Assembly (NCBI GenBank): GCA_949361645.1 | Contig: OX442419.1 | Location: forward strand, 3,011,459-3,075,458 | DNA: 64,000 nucleotides | Reading direction: 5' to 3' | DNA from: Spongilla lacustris | Lineage: Eukaryota > Porifera > Demospongiae > Spongillida > Spongillidae | In this document: piece by piece, positions 36,736 to 48,248 of the stretch | Layout: each line of letters begins with the position of its first letter | Numbering within the stretch: position 1 is the first letter of the stretch | Notes under the pieces: model-generated | Databases searched by the model: none | Seen by the model: the letters and a program-made list of their open reading frames with translations, nothing else | Told to the model about the DNA's origin: nothing | Made by a program: the position numbers and the translations under genes

Positions 36736-37545
36736 ATATACTTCTTGAGAAATTTTGTGTTGTTCTTGTCGCTGATTTCTATTAAAGGGCATCAGACATA
36801 TACGAGAATGTCCCTGGCACTTAATTGGATAATTGAAAGCTCAATCACATATACATGTATAATTCTAATTATATAAGTTATAATAGGGAAGAACATCTAT
36901 ACATGTAAGTGACTTCAGCAAAAAAGTGGCACACGTACAAGTGGTTTGTGATCAGTTTCAATTAAAATTGTATTTTCCCAGAATGTATAAGCGAAGTCCG
37001 ACCTTTGAGGTATATATTGCATATGCACCATTTGAATTAGTTAAATGTATCAGTATAATCTAGCTCTGCCGGATCCGGAGCTGTCCATTAAAGCAGGTGG
37101 CAGCAAGTTTACAGTGAAGGCTTTGACTAGTAGGTCGTTAGCTCTGGCAAGTTTTTCTCCCTTCAAAACATTAGGTTGACGTATGTCACGCATCTGTCCT
37201 GCGAGGCTGCGACCTATATGCATACGGAATACCCGCCGCGACAGCTAGCACTGAAACAAATACTGTATGATGTGGACCAATAAGCTATGGAACTAATATT
37301 GCTTGTTCAGCTATGGACTGGATTCTATATGGCAGAACCCCCATAGCAGTCTGCTGTGACGGAATGAAGCCAGCTAACTGCTACGGAGGTATACGGGAGT
37401 TTACAGACCCCATTGCAGACAGCTATAGAGCTGCATGGTGCTCTACTCTGGACCCTACTGAAGGCAGCTACGGAATATCCCATGCTAATGTAGGGAGTGA
37501 ACTCTATGGCAATAAGCGATGCATGGAGAATCGCACACATGCAAG
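36736..37545. other. Non-coding; includes the target site of the next element
   Basis: No supported gene. The 103-codon plus frame from 37313 runs into the transposon end and is judged fortuitous. Confidence 0.35.
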
Positions 37546-38534
37546 TAGGGTGTGTAACCTTTTTCATAAACCAAAATCGATTATTTCGACTATGAAAAAA
37601 GGTCCAATCGATTTTTCAGGTTAATAGCAACTTGCAAATCGGTTATTAGAAACATTAAATCGATTTTGCCGATTAGCGCTACATTAATTTGCAATCGATT
37701 ACCTAGGTTTTACGAGGTTTTTCCGATTTTTTATATTGGCCAGATAAATCACAGTTTCTCAAGTCCATACACGTATAGCCAGTTTTATTGCTTATCTGCT
37801 GCTTATGCCAACATTAAAACAGTTACAAGTCCCTTATAAGATAGCACTGGGATTCAAAAGTGACGCCACACCCACTGGTGGGAATATAAATTCAATGGCG
37901 GTGGAAGGATATTTTTTCACCAAAGAACATGTTGGGTGGATGGGTGGAACACCGTTCTACGCATATGACAAAAGCCACCAATAAAGACATGTACGTTATT
38001 CATAATGTTATGTCCGAACGTCTGGAAAAGAGCCAGTGTACCTAATTATTTGGACACCTGTGCTGCTGTGCAAAAGTGTGCGTAGAGCGTTGGATTAACT
38101 CACGTGTACTATACTGCAGAGAACGCGAACGTATTTAAATTGCCGTGCCCACTGCGCGTGCACATACAGGCAGCACCGAGTATTCTGTTGAGGGTTTAAC
38201 AATGATGTAAGACGCAATAAATCAGCCGGGTCCCCAGACTAATGTTCATTACATCATGTCAACAATGTTTCTGTTTATTGATCAGTTAAACCTTGTACTG
38301 CAGGCGGGAAAAGCGAAGGGCATATAAAAAGGGGTAATCGATTTGTACCGATTTCTGCGTATGAAGGAAACGAATATCGACTAATCGCGACTAAGAAAAA
38401 CAGAACCGGTTATTTCGACTAAAGGAAATTCTGAAATCGGTAACCTGCTATTCTACTAAATGTATAGTCGACCGAATAGGTAATCGCGAATAATCGATTA
38501 ACCTACAAAACCTGGAAATCGGTTACACACCCTA
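37546..38534. mobile_element. hAT-like non-autonomous element with 8-bp TSD
   Basis: Ends TAGGGTGTGTAACC and GGTTACACACCCTA are perfect inverted repeats. They are flanked by CATGCAAG at 37538-37545 and 38535-38542. An 8-bp duplication and a TAGGG-type end fit hAT. No transposase frame. The older copy is at about 758-1799. Confidence 0.85.
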
Positions 38535-39242
38535 CATGCAAGGCACATCATGGGGGGTGTCAGCATGAGCAAGTTCTGCAAAGATTTGATCGTCACCATC
38601 ATCATGAATGAACAGCCATCTATAGATTTGGAAATAAGTAAAGAGTGCCATTACGGAATTAAAAGTACTCTCCTTATGATTGTCGATGTGGTATATAGTA
38701 ATATTATAATCCCCTGCTTAAATGCACATAAATTTGTGAGTAGAATTTTCACTAGTCAGCTGATCTAATCATGTGAATGGATTAAATAGGGGCCTGCGAA
38801 CCTTTACACTTGGAACTTCATCAGTAGGAGTCACTTGCACCACCATTGTGGAAAGCTATTAGCAAAATTATGTTGTACGGTGTGCTGGTGTGATGTGTAT
38901 GTGTGTGTGTGTGTGTACGTGTGTGTATGTGTTTGCATTGTGTATTAGCAGTACTGAGCTGCAGGACAGGTACATATCAAGTCAGTGATTGTAGTTTGTA
39001 GGCAGGAAGAGAGAGCTTCTCATGTGATTAGCTTACACAATTTCGTATCATGTATATATTCAAAGCACTGTAAATAGGATAGTCTGCCAGGAAAGGTCCT
39101 CCGTTAGGACAAGATTATCCCTAGTATTCTACTTGTGTAGTACTTGTGTATAGATGTCAAAATTGTGTACCCTCTAGTATAAAAATGGCCCGTATTTAAC
39201 AAACGTACATCGTGCTTCGTGCGTGTGTGCGTGCGTGCGTGC
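38535..39242. other. Non-coding; short TG and GTGC repeats
   Basis: No supported gene. Minor simple repeats lie near 38894-38930 and 39220-39242. Confidence 0.4.
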
Positions 39243-39722
39243 ATGAGTTTTGACATCCTTTTGTTTGTTGTTTACACGATAAGCGGCGTATTTTCAAACC
39301 TTGCAGCACAACTATCCCTCCAAGTCCTTAATGGTTTGAGATACGCGTTTTTTTGAAGTTGTTCTTGTTAGGTTAATGATTTCTGCGTGCCATGATGTAT
39401 TTTTTTAATTATTGGATGACCTTCCGTTGATGTAAAACACATAGTTGAACCTTCAGAAAGTGTCGCGAGTAGTTGCGAGGAGCCAATTCTCTGAAGGTTC
39501 ATGCAACTATGTGTTTTACATACCTGAACGGAAGGTCACCCAATATTAAAAAATACATCATGGCACGCAGAAATCATTAACCTAACAAGAACAACTTCAA
39601 AAAAACGCGTATCTCAAACTGTTAAGGACTTGGTAGGATAGTTGTGCTGCAAGGATTGAAAATACGCCGCTTATCGTGTAAATGATACTTGAACAACAAA
39701 AAAAGGATGGGCAAAACTCACA
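39243..39722. mobile_element. Long hairpin FB3, about 220-bp arms
   Basis: The arm containing TTTACACGATAAGCGGCGTA, CGCGTTTTTTTGAAGTTGTT and ACCTTCCGTT is mirrored from about 39483 onward with a few mismatches. The two arms nearly touch. No coding capacity and no clear target duplication. Confidence 0.85.
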
Positions 39723-40419
39723 CTGCTTTCGAGGTTATGTGCTTACAAGTAGTAGATCGCTAAAACCAGAATTCCGCCTCTTTTTGTCAAAATTGAAGGT
39801 GTGTCTGTGAACAACCGTATCACGGAATGTCTGCGCTTTAGAATCATGCTTTTATCGCGTGACGTAATATAGCATTCTACTCTACGGGCAAAAGGTATGT
39901 AACATTAGCCGGCCGTTTAGCGTATGTTATTCAATTTTCCCTCTAGAGAGCATATCGAAAGTACCCCGAGCATAAGCCCATATATTTCCGTGGAGGAAAA
40001 AAAAGCAATTAACGCCCACACGTCATGTGATAATATGAAGTATTTTCTAAACGAATAAACGATGAGTTCAGTTAAGTACATGTGCATGCTATCAACGGCG
40101 ATGCATCGGCACATTGAACATATAGCGGCTGAGCTCTTGATCTGTCGCTCCCCAGCCTCGATCTGTAATTACATTTTACATGTACGTACTTTTTTTTTTT
40201 TTTTTTTTGGGGGGGGGGGGGGAGTCTACGCAAAAGGATTTGGCTTCTGGGGGTCTGGGGGAGCTTACAGCACTCCCCTACACCCCCTAGCTGGGTGGGA
40301 GGGGTGCCCCCCTCCCGCACCCTCCCCGGGGCGGCCCAGCCTACTACTTCGCCCCACCCCTTGCCACACCCTCACCGGTGCCTCCCTCTCCCATTCCTGG
40401 ATCCGCCACTGTTACCCAC
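39723..40419. other. Non-coding; T and G homopolymers
   Basis: No supported gene. T17-plus followed by G14 occurs near 40190-40222. Confidence 0.4.
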
Positions 40420-40785
40420 TTCCTCCTCCCTCCCTCCTCCCTCCCTCCTCCCCCTCCCTCCCTCCTCCTCCTCCCTCTCTCCCTCCCTCCCTCCCTCCCT
40501 CACTCCCTCGCTCCCTCCCTCCCTCACTCCCTCGCTCCCTCCCTCCCTCCCTCCCTCCCTCCCTCCCTCCCTCCCTCCCTCCCTCCCTCCCTCCCTCCCT
40601 CCCTCCCTCCCTCCCTCCCTCCCTCCCTCCCTCCCTCCCTCCCTCCCTCCCTCCCTCCCTCCCTCCCTCCCTCCCTCCCTCCCTCCCTCCCTCCCTCCCT
40701 CCCTCCCTCCCTCCCTCCCTCCCTCCCTCCCTCCCTCCCTCCCTCCCTCCCTCCCTCCCTCCCTCCCTCCCTCCCTCCCTCCCCA
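40420..40785. repeat. (TCCC)n microsatellite, about 360 bp
   Basis: Nearly pure tetranucleotide from about 40545 to 40782, with variant CTCC, CACT and CGCT units to the left. Open frames on both strands are artefacts of the 4-bp period. Confidence 0.97.
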
Positions 40786-41002
40786 TCCTCGCTTCTTCCC
40801 TCCTTCCATGATCCTCTCCTTCCACTTTCCTTCCATCTCCTACCCTAGTCATGAAGATAAAGCCATGCAGACTCAGCAAGGTGACCCACACATAACAGTC
40901 TGAGAGGACCTTGGAGATGGAGACAGAACAGAACAGGGACTAGTGCGGTGTCATGGAGAAGGCACTGAATTTGAACCAGGTCTGGGCACTGGTCAGGTCA
41001 GT

Positions 41003-42817
41003 CTTGCAATTTTGCATGTACAAAATTTGCGACATTTCAATCCTAAAGCACTGATTGGCCAGTTTTACAACCAGAGAATGAAAATGTGGTACCAGCCTTC
41101 CTTTGTAGTAGTAAATAGGACTATGTAGAAGAGGAAGGCTATAACCACATCTGCTTTCATGTACATCTGTTTACACTGAACTGTAATGTGAGTTGCCATA
41201 TATGCTACGCATGCGTGCATACAGTTATTGCATTGTACATTGCCCCAGCAGCTTTGCATGCAGCTTTTTCAATTTTCTATCCAGTAAATTGCAAAAAAAT
41301 ATTTGCGACACTTCCAGAGGCATTGGCCACTAAGATGATCCAGATTTTGTACGAACCATGTAATGAGAATGTGGTATCATGCAAGGCTCCTTTGTACGAC
41401 TATGTAGAAGGGGAAGACTATAACCGCACTGATTTACTTTCATGCATCTGTATTGTGTGCTGCCTTGAATTGTACATCACCCCAACAGATTTGGAACTTT
41501 TTGAAATTTTAAAGTCTTGACTCAATTACAGAAAACTTGCAACGCTTCAATCCTACAGCATTGGCCAGACTTACTGCTTTGTATGGCATGTAATAACAAT
41601 ATAGTACCAGCCTTCCTTGACCAAGTAACTTGTATGAACCAAACTGATAATGAAAATGTGGTAGGCTTCCTTCCTTTGTAGTAGTAAATAAGACTATGTA
41701 GAAGAGAAAGACTATAACCACATTTGTTTACACAACGTACACACTCCCCTCTACACAATGTACACACTCCTCTCTACACCTCTCTACACAACATACACAC
41801 TCCTCTCTACACCCCTCTACACACACCCCTCTACACAACATACACACTCACCTCTATTGTACAACATACATCCTTCACCTGTATACACTTCCCTCTTGTA
41901 CATGTAGAATCTTTGCACTCCTCTCTACATACACCCCTCTACACAACATGCACGCTCCCCTCTACTCCCCTCTACACTCTCCCCAAGACACTCTTCTGCA
42001 CACTCCCCTCTCCTACTCCCCTCTAGTACATGTACAATCTAACCCTCTACACATTCCCTCTACTGACAACTCCTCTACACATTCTCCTGTCTATATACAC
42101 TCCCTTCTACGCAACCTCTATATACATTCCCCTGCATGTACACACATGTGCAATCTATTCACTTCTCTACATACAACCTGATCCACTTGTACACTCTTTA
42201 CACTCCCCTTTATACACTGCAAGTGGAGTTGGCAGCCCCAACTCTTTCTGGGGAGCCACACACACCTCCAAACACTAATGGAACCATGCCCACAGATGGA
42301 GCTATCAGACCCCCACACTGCCAGCAGGCCAGGGGAGCCACCAGGGGTCTGATAACTGTGGAAATGCCAGCCCTCTCACTGCAAGTTGAGCCAGCAGCCA
42401 GCCCCCACAAAAATAGCCTAGGAATCAATGGTCCCAGCCCCACACTTGGAGCCACCAGACCCACTAACTGTGGAACTGTTAAACCCCACAATAGCCACAC
42501 ACTGCAAGTACACGACCAATGGAGGTGTCAATAGGACCCCATGCAGTACATGTATATAATGACAGTGGAGATGCCAGCCCTCACACACACTGAAAGTCCA
42601 GTCAGCAGCCTTGCACAACCAGTGGAGCCTCCAGCTTTCCAGATGGCGTTATCCATACACCCCTCACTGCCAGCAGGAGAGCTACCAGCTGCCAGGGTCA
42701 ATCTGACCCCCATAATAATGCCAGTGGAGATGCCAGCCAACCCTCACACTTCAAATGGAGTCTTCACATATTAAACAGATGAATCAGACACACAGATGAA
42801 TCAGACACACAGACGAA

Positions 42818-42877
<60 letters not shown>

Positions 42878-44131
42878 ACACACACATGCACACACACACA
42901 CACTCACACACACCTCTGCACACTATAGACACGTACATGCATACCTTTTCATTCAAAGTGGTAGTAGTATGATTGATTTAAATCGGCCTAGTACTAGTGG
43001 AATACAAACGCTAGCTCCTAAAGTGTTTAGAACTCACTCATTCACTCACTTATCACCTGCACTCGCACTTCACACATAATTTAATTGTATGATATCCAAC
43101 CTTACTGTGAAATAGACCAAACAGATGTAGACTAAGTTGACTAACTATATAATTAGTTGTATAACTTGTTCAAAATTGATGGCCTACGAAGTAAATGTTC
43201 ACTTATACCGTGCGCACATTCCTGTCTAGACGCCATTTTCATCGATCCCGCAGCGCTTTAATTAGTCGTTTGTTCATTACTAACGTAATACACTGAGTAT
43301 GTATTATAATAATATAAAGGAAAACGACAGCATTTTTGTCTTTAATCTTAGTAGAAAAAAAAGCAAAGCTGTGACTTTAGTGATATTACGCGCGGAAGAT
43401 ATGTGTTCGAAACTTGTCAAAGTTGCCATGCTGATCGCTACGTTACTGGTATGCAGCCGGGGTGAGGTGTTCACCGCTTTGATTCACATGGAGGGTCTTG
43501 TTAGCGCGGAGGAGCAGCTGTTTGGTGCTCTGAATGCTTACATCTCTAAGGAAAAGGAAAGGTGAGTGAAAAACGGCACAATGCCGGCTTTGTCGAACAA
43601 CTTGTTTTTAACTTCATTAGACTTGAAGAATTAGAACGATTCGCAGAACGAGTTAATAGCTCATTGGGCAAATCTAGGGAAGAACCATTTCAATATTTGC
43701 ATCATCCTGTAAGCATATTCCAACTACTCAATCGTTACTACAATGGATGGCTGAAACTCCTCGATAGCAATACATCTACTCAATTTTCAGACCTAATAGC
43801 TAACCTATCCGTTCACCGGGATCAGTTCCCATCGTCCGTAGACTTCAGAGGAGCAGCTGTTGCTTTGGGACGTCTCCAAGACACCTATAACCTCACTACA
43901 GCAGCCATAGCTAGAGGACAAGTTGGCAACGGTAGTCTGCTCCTGACCAGTAAGTCACATTTGCGATAGCGATCGCACACAATTAAAACTGTATCCTTTG
44001 ATGTTATAAGGGATTTTAGTATTAATGAGATGAACTTTGATTGCAAGCCAGACATACTTAGTCGTCGTACGACGCGAGTGGATTGGGGACGAGTGATTTC
44101 CTCGTCCTCAGTCCTATATTTCGTACGACGT
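41003..44131 (+). repeat. Duplicated block, copy A (partner 60672-63680)
   Basis: From TCTTGCAATTTTGCATGTAC to CGTACGACGT immediately before the N run, this block matches 60672-63680 with many SNPs and small indels. It includes TCTACAC-type repeats, a (CA)n tract near 42818-42912 and the first two exons of the prolyl 4-hydroxylase gene. Homology stops exactly where the assembly gap begins. Confidence 0.9.
43401..43949 (+). CDS. P4HA: Prolyl 4-hydroxylase alpha subunit, exons 1-2 (copy A)
   Basis: Exon 1 is 43401-43561 and exon 2 is 43621-43949, separated by a 59-bp intron; both phases fit (2 then 1). The start gives a signal peptide (MCSKLVKVAMLIATLLVCSR) for entry into the endoplasmic reticulum. 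The mature part has the N-terminal dimerisation-type helices (SAEEQLFGALNAYISKEKER, then LEELERFAERVN), the HPV motif followed by FQLLNRY, and ends in GRLQDTYNLTT, which in the family precedes the peptide-substrate-binding TPR domain. The protein forms a tetramer with protein disulfide isomerase and hydroxylates prolines in procollagen using Fe(II), 2-oxoglutarate, oxygen and ascorbate. The next exon (TSQDC.. in copy B) is not present and would fall in the N run. Confidence 0.92.
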
Positions 44132-44331
44132 NNNNNNNNNNNNNNNNNNNNNNNNNNNNNNNNNNNNNNNNNNNNNNNNNNNNNNNNNNNNNNNNNNNNN
44201 NNNNNNNNNNNNNNNNNNNNNNNNNNNNNNNNNNNNNNNNNNNNNNNNNNNNNNNNNNNNNNNNNNNNNNNNNNNNNNNNNNNNNNNNNNNNNNNNNNNN
44301 NNNNNNNNNNNNNNNNNNNNNNNNNNNNNNN
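44132..44331. other. Assembly gap, 200 N
   Basis: Exactly 200 N. A round number indicates an arbitrary scaffolding gap of unknown true size. It begins inside a hairpin (CGTCGTACGACG to TCGTACGACGT) in intron 2 of the hydroxylase gene. Confidence 0.99.
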
Positions 44332-47300
44332 ATGTGCGCACACAATATATCCGTTATTGCCTCATTGGCAGAATGGCAGTGTCACTGCAATGTAATCTGT
44401 TATTTTCATTTATCGTTGTCTACTTGAACCAGCTAGTAGGCAGTAGCTCTAACCAAGGGAATTGTTAACTATTACAATCCTTGCTCGAACCCTCAGTGGG
44501 ATATGCCTCATTCTCTTTGTCAGTAGCACTCCGCGGCATTACGTGGTTGCATGTTTAAACCGCTCTATACGTATAAGTTCTATCAGTATACATGAAAAAA
44601 AGCTCGGCGATTTTATATATAGACTCTATATTTGCCTTGGTAACCTCCGACAACGCTCAGTTACAATTTCCACGCTTTTAAATTCACTAGTTACGAGCAT
44701 TAATCTGTGCATGCATGCGGTTAATGGTGATCCAATTATGCTGTCATAGTCTGCGATTAATTAAGTGAAGTTAACTGTTCATTATGCAAGAAATACGGTG
44801 CAAGAACATGATTGAACCACTGTTGTATAATGAATGCTTTGAAGCGGTGCAGTTTACCCATTAATCCGCGCGAAGATAGTCAAACCAGCTCTCAATTGCA
44901 TGCATGGAAAATGCATGATGAAGAGATTAGAAATAACTTGCTGCCCATGCATGCTGGTCTACCAATTGCACTGATGCATGGATGTGCATTCGCTGTTATA
45001 TATAATCAGTACTAAGGCCTGCATGGATACTCAGTTTTACTATCTGTGCGTGTGCACCTAAATTGGTGCACGCATTCAATATATGCATGCATGCAAATCG
45101 TTGCATGCATGCAAATGGAGTGCATGCAGATAGTATTGCTTCCTTGCAACTACTGATTATGACAATAACAAAGGGTTAGATGTTGGAATCTGTTTACATG
45201 TGACTATACTATACCACTATATTCTTTCGTGCAGCTAGTATAATCCTTCACAATTCACATGTACATATACATGCATGCATGTATAGTGGAATAACGTTCA
45301 GTTGATTTATGATCTGACACTGTCACTAAACCTATAATGTTCGAGCAAAGGTGATCTGCGAGTATGTATTGCATGCAGAGCGATAACGCAAGGTAAATAC
45401 GTTATTATTAACAAAAAATAATAATCGGATCGGATCAGCTTCAAAAACTTTCTATAGATATTGCAAATAAAAAAAGCGGGGGAAATTAAAGGATGCAACA
45501 CCGAACTGCATGACTGATAACGATCCGCCGCCATATAAACCTATAGCCATCCTTCGTATATATGCTCTGAACAGACAATTTGCATGTCTGCGACATGAAT
45601 TTATAAATCAACGATGACTTTTTACCTCTAGTCGTATAACATTGTTTTGAATAAATCCTAACCATTAGTATATACTTATAAATTCAACACAAATTCAAAC
45701 CACACTACCCCTATGTACTAACAATGGAACACATGCCATATAGGATGTCTTTTTTAACACCATCACTTCCCTGGACGTGGTGACCGGCATATTGCGTGTA
45801 TATGCCAATCAGTTCAGTTGTTCAGTTAAATAGATCCTTTCTTTTTGCTCACCCCACAGTTGAATAACACCTTACCTATTTCCTCACCCTCCTACAGTTG
45901 AATAACATGAACAACACTGAACACTATACCAAACTATTGCTACAGAATGGTAAGCTGTGGCCCTGTGGGGCACATTTGCATCATGCATGATGAAGCATGT
46001 TGATATTGGTGGAGCACGTAGCCGAACTTCTGTGAAATTTAAGTACAACCCCCCAATAGATCATGCAGCATGCATATACGTACATTTTTAAAAATAATGT
46101 GTTTGCTAACGTGCATGCGTACGTAATCCTCAATTTATAATTTCCGCAAGGAAATCAATGCTTAATTTGTTACGCCACTGGCGCTATAACAAGAAGCACT
46201 TAAACTATACATGTATAGTAATGCGCCTATATCATTGTTACGTGATAACAGACCCAAACGCGCTTGCAATCGCTCGCAAACGCACACGCACATCGACATG
46301 CATGTCATGCACACACACACACGCATACCGCACACACACACATACACACACAGCTATACACGTATAAAATTAAAAAGTACAAGTTAGTGAACTATAACAT
46401 CACGTACAGAGGTACGTGATGTTATACTGTATGTAAGGGAACTTCCATTAACCACGTGAGCAAACACATTTTGACCAGTGTCACAGAAAATAGGCAGCCA
46501 TTTCTCGCCTTACGCATTTCTATTGATAATGGAAATCTAGAATAAAACTGTTTAAATTCCGAATAATCACTGGCCTTATAGGAAAGCGGATGAGGCTTTT
46601 TTTTTAAAATGGCCGTTATGTAATTACTAAATGAACACACGCAATGATAGAAATATTTGAACTGATGCTGAGTAGCTGCATTGAATGACACGTATAGACA
46701 TTTTATTTATCTGGTTCAAAATGTTTGTTGAAGTTAGTTGTATATACGCCTTCATCTTGATGCAAGCCATGGTTAGTTTCATGTGGCGAATACTTGAGCC
46801 GTTATAATGTTTCTCCATATTTGGTAGATATATGTATTTAGCAATGATGCTTACTGAAATGACCTCCAATTCCATAGCCAGAGTCTGCATCCTTGATAGG
46901 TTCATATAGTTTTCCATAGGCTATCTGGGGATCAAGGGAGGATAACATTGCATGCGTTGATTTGTGGATCACGTGTGATCCTGTTACAGCTAGAGAAACA
47001 GATCAAAAGAAATAATTTCCATCTGCAGCAATCCTAGCTGTTGCTAATGGGCAGTTGAAGCTGAGCTGCTGAGGGTATAGTTTCCATGTTATTTCGTATA
47101 CATCTATTTCGTCTTCTGCCCTCTTTTCCATCGCATAACGTCTCGCCACAAGCTAGCACACTACTAAATTTTTAATCAACTTTTGCCGCGAGGGTAAACA
47201 GAAAATCCTGAAGGATGCCAAAAATTTGGAATGAGGATATTTGGAGCGTGGTGCCTATTGTACAGGTCTTGTTGACAGAAATGAATGACAACGATGAATA

Positions 47301-48248
47301 GCCCAATACAACACAACGTTCACGTCCAGTTCGTCACTACATAACCAACACAGCAAAAAAACGCATCAAATCAATTATTGATTTAACAACGGATTTTTTA
47401 ATCAACTGTTAAATCAACGCATGATTTCATAGTAAAATCAGGTGCACTTGATTTGCGATTGATTTTACTGTGAAATCAATTGTGAATCAATAATTGATTT
47501 GACGCATTTTTTTGCTGTGCAACTCTCTAACTGTCCTCACGCGCGCATGCGCGTACGTTAATTACTTGCACGTAGCAAAGTGGTTGGGAGTGCCGATTAA
47601 CTCATGCCATCTTTTATTGTTTCCTCCAACTGTGGTACGTCAATTAAATCGATCCCTCCCAATGGGTCTCACGTAACAAAGATAGGTGAATAACTGACAT
47701 ACTAAACTAATTTTTAAAAACAAAAAAAAGAACGAGTGTGCATTATTGTTCATAGTCAAATGAAACGGCTCGCTTGAATGCATTTTGGCTACTTATCTAG
47801 ATGAGCGAGCGCTGCTTGTAGTAACTAAATATTCCAAGCTATCATGCAACGTTTGCCCGACAGCTGTATATGGAACGAAGAAATGTACATGTATAGTTTA
47901 AAGTTATAGCGAGCAGTTACCGTGCATCTGTGCATGTAACGCGTAACGGTAAAACTAGTAGCCATATGCGTATACCAATTTACACAGTGCATGCATTCGA
48001 CGTTAATACCAAAGTGGTTTCGAAGTCACTTACGAAATATGATATGCAATGCAATTATCGGTTTCTACAAAGGCAACGTTCTATAAAACGACGACCTTTG
48101 CATGTACGAGTCAATTAAATACTCGTAACCCGCACAGTATCATTTGATTTGCGTATACGCGTCATATGATGCGGCTTGCTTTTATGGTTTTTACGCCTCT
48201 ATCGTTATCGTCTCTTCTTGACTTCTTTGTTCTCCCCACCTCCCCCAG
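44332..48248. other. Intronic or gap-flanking DNA
   Basis: Presumed intron of the prolyl 4-hydroxylase gene. I searched for the TPR-domain exons expected here and found none. It holds TGCATGCA-rich text (45060-45125), a CA-rich stretch near 46308, a short perfect palindrome at 46397-46425 derived from the Mutator-like family (ATAACATCACGTAC), and the MITE listed separately. Confidence 0.5.
47349..47519. mobile_element. 171-bp MITE
   Basis: Perfect inverted ends CACAGCAAAAAAACGCATC / complement. Inner arms TCAATTATTGATT are also mirrored, followed by a further ATTTTACT pair. It may have a 3-bp CAA duplication. Confidence 0.8.

Noticed and set aside
37313..37624. 103-codon plus frame with GxY-like repetitions
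   Set aside because: Its 3' end lies inside the hAT-like element, so the frame is formed by the insertion.
40062..40903. Open frames of 150-250 codons rich in Pro-Ser or Gly-Arg-Glu
   Set aside because: Products of the TCCC microsatellite read in all frames; no gene structure.
43885..44427. Open frames containing runs of X
   Set aside because: They cross the 200-N assembly gap and are not real reading frames.
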